DNA of 64,000 bases. Source: Chryseobacterium piscicola (GTDB taxonomy: Bacteria > Bacteroidota > Bacteroidia > Flavobacteriales > Weeksellaceae). The DNA is taken from the NCBI RefSeq assembly GCF_900156685.1, contig NZ_FTOJ01000010.1, positions 1-64,000 on the forward strand. Reading direction: 5' to 3'. The translations under genes were made by a program, and so were the position numbers. The notes under the pieces were generated by a model, which searched no databases, was not told the DNA's origin, and saw only the letters and a program-made list of their open reading frames with translations. Positions 1 to 7,581 of the stretch are shown piece after piece (the stretch's first letter is position 1; every line of letters starts with the position of its first letter).

Positions 1-344
1 GTATATTTAATGATGCTGCACATTCCCGGGATCGCCCGCAGTCAAATGTTTTTTAAGAGTTTAGAAGATTCTATTTCTGAAGATAATCCTGTTCGCTTTA
101 TTGATGCTTTCGTGAAAAAGGAGCACAAGTGTTTTTGGGCAAAACGGTCGAATAAACTACAAAAGATAAGGGATGCTACCAAACGCCACAAAAAAAGCAG
201 TCCTTCTAAAAAACTGCTATTCTATCCTAAATTCTAAAAACGACAACTCCATAAGGTTACCAAGTGGGGAGGAAAAGCCACCGAAGGTTCCGTTCAACGG
301 GCTTTCATTGTTGGCTTTTCAAGCCCAACGAAAGCTTAGTTATT
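1..344 (+). repeat. Repeat copy 1 (cut by window edge), IS1182-like transposase relic
   Basis: This is the first of three related copies; the others are at 815-1237 and 1816-2254. A start codon at 10 opens a relic reading frame containing SLEDSIS and NPVRFIDAFV, which resembles the N-terminus of IS1182/DUF772-type transposases. No catalytic domain follows. The rest of the unit is non-coding and well conserved with copy 2. It includes an AGCAGT/ACTGCT hairpin at about 203-223 that reads as a T-tailed terminator on the minus strand, downstream of the gene at 356-781. The unit ends at AAAGCTTAGTTATT. The IS1182 assignment rests on residue pattern only. Confidence 0.6.
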
Positions 345-355
345 GTACGCAGTCT

Positions 356-781
356 CTATTTAATTATTTTATGTGATTTCATTATATCTTTTGTAGGAAA
401 ATAATAAATAATTTCATTGCTAGTATTTACATAAAAATTTATGGTGTCTATATTTATTGCTACTTTGGCAATGTATATTTTCGGTACGACTTCTTGTTTT
501 TTTTCTGTCGACAAATATTTACCTCTGTAAAAATCGCTGGTTTTCAGATAAATTTCAGAAGAATCAGAATCATTTGTTATTATGGCTTTAGTTAAATATT
601 CTCCTGAAGCTATACTATCTTCATCTCTGTTTGTAAAAGCTCTAATTTCAATAATTTTTAAATTTTCTCCATTCTTGGTGTAATTTTTTTTCAAGTAATT
701 TAGTAAAGCTTCATCTTTTGATTCTTGACAATTACACAGAAATATTAAAAAACAAATTGTAACTACTATTTTTAAATTCAT
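356..781 (-). CDS. Putative lipoprotein of unknown function
   Basis: A 141-residue protein if it starts at the ATG at 781; a longer frame opens with TTG at 817 inside the edge of the next repeat, which is less likely. The N-terminus has a basic start, a hydrophobic run (IVVTICFLIFLC) and a cysteine at about residue 18 followed by QESKDE, a plausible lipoprotein signal peptide although the residue before Cys is Asn. The mature part is mixed alpha/beta without a family I recognise. The gene is alone between two copies of the same repeat, in the opposite orientation to the transposase relic, like the cargo of a cassette. The repeat hairpin downstream probably ends its transcript. Confidence 0.6.
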   Translation of the reverse strand: MNLKIVVTICFLIFLCNCQESKDEALLNYLKKNYTKNGENLKIIEIRAFTNRDEDSIASGEYLTKAIITNDSDSSEIYLKTSDFYRGKYLSTEKKQEVVPKIYIAKVAINIDTINFYVNTSNEIIYYFPTKDIMKSHKIIK

Positions 782-814
782 TTTTAAGTTTATGGTGATT
801 TTTGAGATTGCGGA

Positions 815-1237
815 CAACGTCAGTCTGTGAAAAAACCTCCGTTTATTGTAATCAAAAATAGGTAAATAATTTCAATAATTTAGGAAGAAATTTGTATATT
901 TAATGATGGAACACATCACTGGGATTGCCCGCAATCAAATGGTTTTTACGAGTTTAGAAGATTCTATTTCTGGAGAAAATCCAGTTTGCTTTATTGATGC
1001 TTTTGTTGAAAAGTAGCACAAGTGTTTTTGGGCAAAACGGTCGAATAAACTACAAAAGATAAGGGATGCTACCAAACGCCACAAAAAAAGCAGTCCTTCT
1101 AAAAACTGCTTTGTATATCAAAATTCTAAAAACGACAACTCCATAAGATTACCAAGTGGGGAGTAAAAGCCACCGAAGGTTTCGTTCAACGGGCTTTCAT
1201 TGTTGGCTTTTCAAGCCCAACGAAAGCTTAGTTATTA
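815..1237 (+). repeat. Repeat copy 2, IS1182-like transposase relic
   Basis: A full copy, from AACGTCAGTCTGTG on the left to AAAGCTTAGTTATT on the right. The transposase relic starts near 903 (SLEDSIS, then ENPVCFIDAFVEK) and stops at a TAG after about 37 codons. The middle and right parts match copy 1 almost base for base over about 230 bp. Flanking DNA diverges sharply outside the two boundaries, so the boundaries are well defined. The ends are not inverted repeats of each other, which argues against a simple MITE. Confidence 0.65.
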
Positions 1238-1246
1238 TGAGAAGTA

Positions 1247-1789
1247 TTATTTTGTTTCATCATCTTTTGCGTCATTGTCTTTTAGTAGATCTGCAATTAT
1301 TATCGCTGGAGCTTCTTGCTCAATGACAAGTCTTTGAAATGCGGAGTAAATATCTTTTGAAGTATTATAGTGTCGGTTCAATTGACCGTGTATTTCACTA
1401 TTATATAAAAGCGGTATTAACAAAACTCTCTTTTGATGATACTCTACATAATGACTATTTACATTCACTATAACAACTCCATTATTCAACAAATTATTGA
1501 AATGTGCTGCAAGAATGAATAAATCAGTTGTTAACTCTATAGGGTAATCCTCTAATATTTTCACTCTACAATGGAAGCTGCCATCATAAATCATATAATA
1601 GAAAGCACCTCCTTGTTCTTTGCCGATTTCAAATATTGTCTCAATATATTTCTCCTTCTCATAGACTCCGTGTTTCCAATCAGCATCGCTATGAAGTTTT
1701 TTTAACTCTTTCCACACCCGTTCTTCTTGTTTTTTGAAGCTAAGTGTTAAACGATATATTCTTTGTAGATAAAATTTAATCTTGTTCAT
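1247..1789 (-). CDS. Hypothetical protein, cargo between repeats 2 and 3
   Basis: A 180-residue protein starting at ATG 1789. It has no signal peptide and no obvious membrane span. The N-terminus is basic (FYLQRIYRLTLSFKKQEERVW) and the middle has alternating hydrophobic strands around YYMIYDGSFHCRV and GVVIVNVNSHYVEY. The C-terminus is acidic (DNDAKDDETK). I do not recognise the family. It is a single gene bounded by repeat copies 2 and 3, again in minus orientation, so it repeats the pattern of the gene at 356-781. Confidence 0.6.
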   Translation of the reverse strand: MNKIKFYLQRIYRLTLSFKKQEERVWKELKKLHSDADWKHGVYEKEKYIETIFEIGKEQGGAFYYMIYDGSFHCRVKILEDYPIELTTDLFILAAHFNNLLNNGVVIVNVNSHYVEYHQKRVLLIPLLYNSEIHGQLNRHYNTSKDIYSAFQRLVIEQEAPAIIIADLLKDNDAKDDETK

Positions 1790-1815
1790 ATTTTTGTCTT
1801 TGCATTATTTCTCAT

Positions 1816-2254
1816 AACGTCAGTCTGTGAAAAAATCTTCGTTTATTTTAATCAAAAATAGGTAAATAATTTCAATAATTTGGGAAGGAATTTGTATATT
1901 TAATGATGCAACACATCACTGGGATTGCCCGCAATCAAATGGTTTTTACGAGTTTAGAAGATTCGATTTCTGGAGAAAATCCGGTTCGCTTTATTGATGT
2001 TTTTTGTGGAAGATGATCATTGAAACTACAAAATGCAAGAGTTGCTACCAAACGCCACAAAAAAAAGCAGTTCTTTTAAAAAACTGCTTTGTAAATCTCT
2101 ATTCTACAAACGATAACTCCATAAAATTACCCAATGGGGAGGAAAAGCCACCGGAGGTTCCGTTCAACGGGCTTTACCTCAAAGTTTTTATTTTTTTTTG
2201 GTTTTTTGTAAATTCATTTCTTGTCTTTCAGACAAAACGAAAGCTTAGTTATTA
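1816..2254 (+). repeat. Repeat copy 3, IS1182-like transposase relic (diverged)
   Basis: Shares both end sequences with copy 2 (AACGTCAGTCTGTG at 1816 and AAAGCTTAGTTATTA at 2254) and the relic start at about 1903 with SLEDSIS and GENPVRFIDVF. The centre lacks about 40 bp present in copies 1 and 2, and the right part carries a different insert just before the terminal AAAGCTTAGTTATT. It keeps the AGCAGT/ACTGCT minus-strand terminator-like hairpin near 2066-2090. The conserved edges with a variable centre suggest that the edges are what is maintained. Confidence 0.6.
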
Positions 2255-2264
2255 GCAGATGTGC

Positions 2265-2558
2265 TTATTCGTCATTTAGGTTCACTTCGTTTTCGTTAAT
2301 TCCGTTTAAGTCCATAATTGTAAAAATTATTTCTTCCGTTTTTCTACAAAGTTTCACAATTTTTTGAACATTTACATCTTCCATTTCTTCAAAATGTTTT
2401 AAGGAAAATGAATAAATATCGCCTTGGTCAAATGCGTCTTTTAAATGACTGAACTCATTTGACATTGCAAGATTCACAATTTGTTCAAAGATTATTTCTC
2501 TTGCTTCAATTAAATTATTTATTGTCTGAATGATTTGTTCACGATAAGTTAATTCCAT
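2265..2558 (-). CDS. Hypothetical small acidic helical protein
   Basis: A 97-residue protein starting at ATG 2558, two bases after the stop of the gene at 2561-3142, so the two are probably cotranscribed and coupled. The sequence is almost all helical and acidic (ends NENEVNLNDE), with no signal peptide. I do not recognise a family. It could be a partner of the upstream protein, but nothing in the sequence proves that. Confidence 0.6.
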   Translation of the reverse strand: MELTYREQIIQTINNLIEAREIIFEQIVNLAMSNEFSHLKDAFDQGDIYSFSLKHFEEMEDVNVQKIVKLCRKTEEIIFTIMDLNGINENEVNLNDE

Positions 2559-2560
2559 AA

Positions 2561-3142
2561 TTATTCACCTTTAAAAAATGCAAGTTCTAAAGCTCTATAT
2601 TCTGTAATTTCATAACCAACTTTTTGTTTCATCAGTTTATAGAATACTTCAAAAGTTGTTTCATTTTTTAAGTTTTCGATAAACTTAATGTATTCAATGT
2701 AAGTTTTAGGTTTTTCAAGTTTGTATTTATGAGGTTCTTCATTGTTTAAAAAACGAAAAACTCGGCTGTCCCAAATTGCATATTGTTTTGGGTTGATGAA
2801 ATGTAATAATTTTGAAGTTCCAACAAGCGAATTGTTAAAGGCTCTTTTCAAAGTTGCTAGTTGTTCTTCATTTATTTTCTGTCCGTTTTTTACTGCGTTT
2901 AAAATTGAAAGAATTTCATCAGTTTTTTCGAGTTGTATTGACTTCAAAATTGTTGGCATCCAAGAATAAGTGAAACTTATCCCAATGATTATATTCTCCA
3001 GATTTATAGTTTGAAGATTTTTAAAATAATTCAAAAAATGTGGATAAGACAAGAGATAATTTTCTTTAGAAGAGTCGAAATTATTTGCGATTTTGGTCAG
3101 TTGTTCAATAATTTCTTTGTTAGATTTTTCGGATATTTTCAT
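2561..3142 (-). CDS. Hypothetical protein, possibly glycosylase-like helical fold
   Basis: A 193-residue protein starting at ATG 3142, cytosolic and mostly helical. The segment LVGTSKLLHFINPKQYAIWD around residues 110-130 resembles the region after the helix-hairpin-helix in DNA-glycosylase-like proteins, where K-x-I-W-D patterns are common. I see this as a weak resemblance and give no function. It is the first gene of a two-gene unit with 2265-2558. Upstream, on the minus strand, lies the attC-like palindrome at 3171-3302, so this unit would be the cassette next to the restriction-modification cassette. Confidence 0.55.
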   Translation of the reverse strand: MKISEKSNKEIIEQLTKIANNFDSSKENYLLSYPHFLNYFKNLQTINLENIIIGISFTYSWMPTILKSIQLEKTDEILSILNAVKNGQKINEEQLATLKRAFNNSLVGTSKLLHFINPKQYAIWDSRVFRFLNNEEPHKYKLEKPKTYIEYIKFIENLKNETTFEVFYKLMKQKVGYEITEYRALELAFFKGE

Positions 3143-3170
3143 TGTGTCAGTTTTGTTCTGAAAGCATATC

Positions 3171-3302
3171 AGCTCACGTTTCGCGGCTTTGCGTAGTGGC
3201 GGATTTCGAAGACGAAACTTTCAATTTTGAACGAATGTTCAATTGAAAAACTGAACTTGAATTTAGCACTAAACCCGCCATTACGCAAAACCGTTGTTAG
3301 GC
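3171..3302 (-). repeat. attC-like long imperfect palindrome
   Basis: The outer arms CTTTGCGTAGTGGCGGATTT (3187-3206) and its near complement (3271-3290) match at most positions, and an inner pair (about 3218-3233 and 3237-3248, TTTCAAT...GTTCAATTGAAA) extends the fold. One end carries GTTAGGC (3296-3302), which on the minus strand reads GCCTAAC, the R'' consensus RYYYAAC of integron attC sites. The other end (AGCTCAC, 3171-3177) is a poor match to R'. The site lies directly 3' of the endonuclease gene, where an attC belongs. No integrase gene is visible, so this is an inference from shape. Confidence 0.5.
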
Positions 3303-3322
3303 GATTGCCCTTTTTATTTCGT

Positions 3323-4726
3323 TCATTTTTTTAAATATATTTCGTCTTTCACATAGCTGTTATTTAGCCAAAAACAATGTTTTGTATATTCCATTTCCTT
3401 TGTCAATTTGTCTTTGTTCGGTAAAGGATAAGCGTCAGAAGCATCTTTTGCGTGAGGTCGAACGTGAGAAATGGAACTGAATTTTTTGCTAGGAAAGTTC
3501 GTGAAACGAACTTCCTTGCCATTTTTGTTAGTTTTTATTTCTTTTACGATTTCGCCTTTTGCAACAATTTCTTGAGTTTTATTCCAAACTTTTTCAACTT
3601 CAAGCAAGTCCAAATATGGCATATTCCAAAACTTTACTTTTCGTAAAACCAGTTTTTCGTTTTCAAATTGGAAGAATACAAACAGAAATTTATGTTCCAA
3701 AATATCTTTGAAATCAGAGTTTTCCCAATCTTCATTTACAAGTTCTTCGTATTTAAATGTTGGAAATGAAATATCTTCTTTAGGCAAATTGTTTTCTTTT
3801 AAGCGAACCGTTTTTACAATAATTTCGGCTTTTTCAAATTCTTCAATTTCTTTATCAAGTGAAATTCCAAGAATAGCCTTTGTCAAGTTTGCATAAAAAC
3901 TTTTTGCTTTTGTGTTAATTTCAATTTTTAAACTTTTTACAATTTCTTCTTCTGTTTTTCCATAATATGGTTTGAATTTTGAAATTACAATTTCTTCAAT
4001 TGTTTGTTTTTTAGCAACAGAAACTGATGGAATAATTTTTCCATAAATCTCTTTGGTTTCGCCAGCAATTGAAGCAATTATGTGATTTACATAACCTTGC
4101 TTAAAAGAATATGCTCTTTGTTTTGCAGGGATTTCTGAAAATGGTTGTTTTCTAACCGACAATGCATTTGCTCCTTTTGTACAAGCTCCAAGATAAAAAG
4201 TGTCGCCCTCCGAAAGTTCGTGAGCTTTTCCGTCAGCGATTTTCTTTGTAATAGTTTCCCAATCTTTTTTGATTATTTCTAAATCTGTTGACGGAAAACT
4301 CCATTCATCAACCAGTTTTATAATCAAATCTAAAATGTCGTAACCAGCTTGATGCAAATAGAAAATCAAAAGAATGCTTGCATTCTTTTTGATGAAATCA
4401 CTATTTTCAAAATTTTGGTTTACAACATTCAAATAATTTATGATGTTCAAAACCAATCGCTCTTTTGAGCGATATTCATTGTTTTTAAGTTGTTTTAGTG
4501 GCGAAGATTTTAACTCCATTCCAATTTGAGCAAAATCTGCTTCTGCTGTCGAATTGGGTTCGTAACCAAAATAAAACTTCTCTAAAACTTGTCCAAAGTT
4601 TCCTTTTCCCGAATAAGAATGTTCCAAAATATTTGGATTACAAATTTGACGTAAAGATTTACCTTTTAGTTTTTTCGCATACTCAATAACAGAGTTTTTA
4701 TCGCTTGGATTATACGGTAATTTCAT
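3323..4726 (-). CDS. Sau3AI-family type II restriction endonuclease
   Basis: A 467-residue protein that reads very close to Sau3AI along its length. It has the MutH-like catalytic domain with Asp64, Glu71 and Lys73 in the DFAQIGMELK segment, then SKERLVLNIINY, then KAHELSEG and CTKGAN blocks, and a second MutH-like half ending in HVRPHAKDASDAY and CFWLNN. Sau3AI cuts GATC, so a GATC specificity is likely by homology. The ATG at 4726 overlaps the methyltransferase stop by 17 bp, so the two are translationally coupled, with the methyltransferase made first. It is the last gene of the HTH-methyltransferase-endonuclease operon and is followed by the attC-like palindrome. Confidence 0.92.
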   Translation of the reverse strand: MKLPYNPSDKNSVIEYAKKLKGKSLRQICNPNILEHSYSGKGNFGQVLEKFYFGYEPNSTAEADFAQIGMELKSSPLKQLKNNEYRSKERLVLNIINYLNVVNQNFENSDFIKKNASILLIFYLHQAGYDILDLIIKLVDEWSFPSTDLEIIKKDWETITKKIADGKAHELSEGDTFYLGACTKGANALSVRKQPFSEIPAKQRAYSFKQGYVNHIIASIAGETKEIYGKIIPSVSVAKKQTIEEIVISKFKPYYGKTEEEIVKSLKIEINTKAKSFYANLTKAILGISLDKEIEEFEKAEIIVKTVRLKENNLPKEDISFPTFKYEELVNEDWENSDFKDILEHKFLFVFFQFENEKLVLRKVKFWNMPYLDLLEVEKVWNKTQEIVAKGEIVKEIKTNKNGKEVRFTNFPSKKFSSISHVRPHAKDASDAYPLPNKDKLTKEMEYTKHCFWLNNSYVKDEIYLKK

Positions 4727-5996
4727 TCTTTATTTTTTCTGTTAGAGCAATACCAATTTTTTCAATAACACCAACAACCAAAGCATTTCCCATAAAAAAA
4801 GCTCTTTTTGTATCTGTAATTCCGTCAATTTTTGTGTGGTCGTCAGGAAACATATTTAAACGTTCCAATTCAATTGGCGACAATCTTCTGTAACCTTTTG
4901 GCGTTTGAATAACGTGTTTAAATCGTGATGCCGATTTTCCACCTTCGCCTGTTATAATTGTTCTTGATGCTTTGTCTAATGGATCTGGAAAAATCATTCC
5001 GCCTTCACTATAATTGTACTCAAAACCGTCTGCATTTTTCCGCATTTCTTTTTTCGGACCTTTCAAATATTTCCATTTGTCCAAATCCTGGTCGTTGATG
5101 TAAAACTCTTCTGTTACTTCTCCGTTTTGAATTAAATCTTTTAGAATAGTAAATTTTCCCTCGTAATTCGGTTGCGTTTTAATGGTTGTAACGTTTCCGT
5201 CAATCATTAATCCCGAGTTTTCAAATAGTCCTGTTTTTCCTCCTTTGTTGAAGTTTTCAGAAATTGAAACGATGTCGCCTTTTAGTTTAAATTCTTTTGG
5301 AAACAAAGAATTTTCTGTTGAAACAGGAAACGAATTTGCTAAAGTTCCATCTTCCAAAATCCATTCAATCGGTTTGATGTTTTTTATATTTTCGTAAATT
5401 TCTGTATTGTTTAAATACGCCAAAATGAAAATTCTTCTTCGTCTTTGTGGCATTCCAAATTCGGCAGCATTCACAACTCGCCATTCAACTGCGTAACCTA
5501 AATCGTTTAAACTTTTTAGAATAATTGCAAAATCTCGTCCACGTTGTCCAGATGGCGAAATCAATAATCTGTCAACATTTTCAAGAAAAATATATTTTGG
5601 TTTATTCTCTTTTTCTGAAAGAATTTTGTGAATTGACCACCACAAAACACCTTTTTTTCCAATCAAACCTTTCGAGTTTTTTAGTGTTGTTGCAACCGAA
5701 TAATCTTGACAAGGGAAACCGCCAACCAACAAATCGTGGTCGGGAATATCAGAAACTTCAACGCTTGCAATATCTTGATTTGAATGATTATCCATTCCAA
5801 AACGTCTTTCATAAACCGCAGAAGCGTGTTGTACTTTCGTTGATGGTTCCCATTGATTACTCCAAACTACTTCGTAGTTTGTTTCAAAAGATTTTTTATA
5901 GTTTGATGATGCAGATTTTCCGTTCCAGCCTTCAAGTCCAAGTCTGAAACCTCCAACACCTGCAAACAATTCAACAACTTTTATTTTATTTTCCAT
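4710..5996 (-). CDS. DNA (cytosine-5-)-methyltransferase of the Sau3AI-type system
   Basis: A 428-residue C5-cytosine methyltransferase with the expected motifs in order: VVELFAGVGGFRLG (motif I, AdoMet binding), GGFPCQDYSVA (motif IV, catalytic Cys), FLENVDRLL (motif VI) and MPQRRRRIFILAY (motif VIII), then a variable target-recognition region and RRLSPIELERLNMFPDD plus GNALVVGVI (motifs IX-X). It would methylate the site of the neighbouring endonuclease, most likely GATC at the cytosine. The ATG at 5996 overlaps the end of the HTH gene by 11 bp. Protection of host DNA depends on it, so its place upstream of the nuclease makes sense. Confidence 0.93.
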   Translation of the reverse strand: MENKIKVVELFAGVGGFRLGLEGWNGKSASSNYKKSFETNYEVVWSNQWEPSTKVQHASAVYERRFGMDNHSNQDIASVEVSDIPDHDLLVGGFPCQDYSVATTLKNSKGLIGKKGVLWWSIHKILSEKENKPKYIFLENVDRLLISPSGQRGRDFAIILKSLNDLGYAVEWRVVNAAEFGMPQRRRRIFILAYLNNTEIYENIKNIKPIEWILEDGTLANSFPVSTENSLFPKEFKLKGDIVSISENFNKGGKTGLFENSGLMIDGNVTTIKTQPNYEGKFTILKDLIQNGEVTEEFYINDQDLDKWKYLKGPKKEMRKNADGFEYNYSEGGMIFPDPLDKASRTIITGEGGKSASRFKHVIQTPKGYRRLSPIELERLNMFPDDHTKIDGITDTKRAFFMGNALVVGVIEKIGIALTEKIKNEITV

Positions 5997-6312
5997 TGTT
6001 CACAGTTTTTAGATATTTTACTTTTTCTTCGGCAACTTTTAGGATTTCGATGTCAGCTTCTTCGTCCATAATTTTATAAGCAATTTGGTCGCTCAAAAAT
6101 TCAGATTGTAATTCTTTTTTGTCAACGTGAAAATATTCAGAAACTTGGCTAATAATTAGTTTTGTCGGTTGTCTTTCGTTCCGTTCGATTTTCGCAAGTA
6201 GGGAAGTGTCCATTTGCAAATTTTCTGCAACGGTTTTTAATGTCTGTCCTGTTTCTTCTCGTAAACTTCTCAAAAGTTCTCCAAAAGATGTATGTTTTTT
6301 TAAAATAGTCAT
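5986..6312 (-). CDS. XRE-family HTH controller protein
   Basis: A 108-residue protein from ATG 6312; an upstream TTG at 6339 would lie inside the promoter and is unlikely. Residues 5-65 form a Cro/CI-type helix-turn-helix (SFGELLRSLREETGQTLKTV, then TSLLAKIERNERQPTKLII). The C-terminal part is helical and acidic. It opens the restriction-modification operon and overlaps the methyltransferase gene by 11 bp. Controller proteins of such systems bind their own promoter to delay nuclease production, and an inverted repeat overlapping the -33 and -7 elements upstream supports the same role here. Confidence 0.85.
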   Translation of the reverse strand: MTILKKHTSFGELLRSLREETGQTLKTVAENLQMDTSLLAKIERNERQPTKLIISQVSEYFHVDKKELQSEFLSDQIAYKIMDEEADIEILKVAEEKVKYLKTVNNGK

Positions 6313-6322
6313 TTGGTCATAT

Positions 6323-6359
6323 TTTGTCCAAATATACAACTAATTTAGAAATGGACAAA
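6323..6359 (-). promoter_or_regulatory. Promoter with overlapping operator for the RM operon
   Basis: On the minus strand a -33 TTTG (6356-6359) and a -7 TATATTTG (6329-6336) are separated by exactly 19 bp, the Bacteroidota arrangement. The inverted repeat TTTGTCC/GGACAAA (6323-6329 and 6353-6359) covers parts of both elements. A further half-site, AGTCC, lies at about 6363-6367. A protein bound to the repeat would block the promoter; the HTH protein encoded immediately downstream is the obvious candidate. Confidence 0.6.
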
Positions 6360-6640
6360 TAAAGTCCAAAGTTTTTTAGAAAGTTCAGTTTTGGCGGTCT
6401 GTTTGGTTGGGTGTCGCCTAACTCTCAAATATACGCAATAATCTAATTAAACTAGAAAATAATTTTTATTTTAATTAGTTGATTATTAGATACAAATCCA
6501 TTTTCAAACGACTACAAACGAATTTAAATATTTTTTTACCGAATAAATTTTAAAGTCTGATGAATCTTTGCAACAGAGATTTGAGACCAACAGTGAAGCT
6601 CTCTTATCTGAATATTTAAATTTAAAAAAAATACAAAATT
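6360..6640. other. Boundary between accessory DNA and ssb, with R'-like sequence
   Basis: GCCTAAC at 6416-6422 (TCGCCTAAC 6414-6422) is the exact inverse of GTTAGGCGA at 3296-3304, so the restriction-modification operon is bracketed by a 9-bp inverted pair. On the minus strand this end reads GTTAGGC, the R' consensus GTTRRRY. From 6450 to 6490 there is an AT-rich imperfect inverted repeat around TAATCTAATTAAA and TTTAATTAG. The rest is AT-rich leader of ssb; I see no gene. Confidence 0.45.
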
Positions 6641-6976
6641 ATGTCACTAAGAAATCGAGTAACATTAATCGGTTACACAGGTAAAGAAGTTGAAATCGTA
6701 AACTTCGAAAATGGTAAAATTGCAAAAGTATCGCTGGCAACCAATGATTATTATACCAATGCAAAAGGCGAAAAAGTAGAAGAAACGCAATGGCACAATC
6801 TTGTAGCCAACGGCAAAATTGCTGATATTATGGAGAAATATGTACAAAAAGGAAAAGAAATTTGTGTAGAAGGAAAGATCATCTACAGATCGTACGACGA
6901 TAAAGACGGAAATAAGAGATTCATTACAGAAATAAGAGTAGATGAAGTGGTTCTTTTGGGAACAAGACAAGGGTAA
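6641..6976 (+). CDS. ssb: Single-stranded DNA-binding protein
   Basis: A 111-residue OB-fold protein with the SSB signature: SLRNRVTLIGYTGKEVEIV at the N-terminus, TNDYYTNAKGEKVEETQWHN in the middle and YVQKGKEICVEGKI, followed by RFITEIRVDEVVLLG. It binds single-stranded DNA in replication, repair and recombination. It is shorter than typical SSBs because it has almost no acidic C-terminal tail, so it may not recruit partners through that tail and could be a second, accessory SSB of the genome. It marks the return to core sequence after the accessory island and is 18 bp upstream of the HRDC gene. Confidence 0.9.
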   Translation: MSLRNRVTLIGYTGKEVEIVNFENGKIAKVSLATNDYYTNAKGEKVEETQWHNLVANGKIADIMEKYVQKGKEICVEGKIIYRSYDDKDGNKRFITEIRVDEVVLLGTRQG

Positions 6977-6994
6977 TTTTCAAAAAACACGGTA

Positions 6995-7447
6995 ATGCAT
7001 ATTAAAGTATTTAAAGTGAGAATTGCTGAAGAATTTCTAATGGACGATCAGCATAAAGTTGACCATTTTCTTGTAGAAAATGAAGTTGTGAAATTTGATA
7101 CTGCGTTTGTGACAGAAGATCAATCGTGGTCTGTAATCCTTTATTACAGAAGGTTTCCCGATACGCCGAATTTTGTGAAAGAAACAAAATCTCAGAAGTA
7201 TTCTGCTGAAGATGACGTGTTAACAGAAAGTGAAATCAGAATTCTGGAAGCTCTGAAACTTTGGCGATCAGAAAAAGCACGAGAGCAAAGCTTGCCAACT
7301 TACTTTATTGCGACAAATAAAGAGCTTACTTCCGTCGCCAAATATAAACCTTCGAAAAAGCAAGAACTTCTAGATATCAAAGGTTTCGGAAAGCATAAAA
7401 TAGAAAATTATGGCGAAGAGATTCTGGAAATCTTAGAAAGTGTCTGA
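6995..7447 (+). CDS. HRDC domain-containing protein
   Basis: A 150-residue protein. Residues about 70-148 form an HRDC domain (ILEALKLWRSEKAREQ, then LPTYFIATNKEL, then LLDIKGFGKHKIENYGEEIL), the nucleic-acid-binding module found at the C-terminus of RecQ helicases and RNase D. There is no helicase domain. The first 60 residues form a separate small domain with alternating strands. A free-standing HRDC protein beside ssb suggests a DNA-binding accessory role, but its function is not known to me. A strong terminator follows at 7477. Confidence 0.85.
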   Translation: MHIKVFKVRIAEEFLMDDQHKVDHFLVENEVVKFDTAFVTEDQSWSVILYYRRFPDTPNFVKETKSQKYSAEDDVLTESEIRILEALKLWRSEKAREQSLPTYFIATNKELTSVAKYKPSKKQELLDIKGFGKHKIENYGEEILEILESV

Positions 7448-7476
7448 AATAAAAACACAAATGATTAAATGAGAGG

Positions 7477-7506
7477 CCGGAGGAAAATTTTCTCCGGTTT
7501 TTTTTA
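7477..7506 (+). terminator. Rho-independent terminator after ssb/HRDC unit
   Basis: The stem CCGGAG/CTCCGG (7477-7482 and 7492-7497) with a 9-base loop is followed by a run of eight T. It sits 30 bp after the HRDC stop codon and upstream of a TATTTTTG (7533-7540) that fits the -7 element of the hisS promoter. Confidence 0.85.
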
Positions 7507-7581
7507 TTGATTTAAAAGTCCTTTCAATTCCTTATTTTTGCAAGAATATCATTTATCAACCATCAATTATCATTTATAATA

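Noticed and set aside
815..1237. Repeat considered as a classical MITE
   Set aside because: The two ends are not inverted repeats of each other and no target duplication could be seen around the copies.
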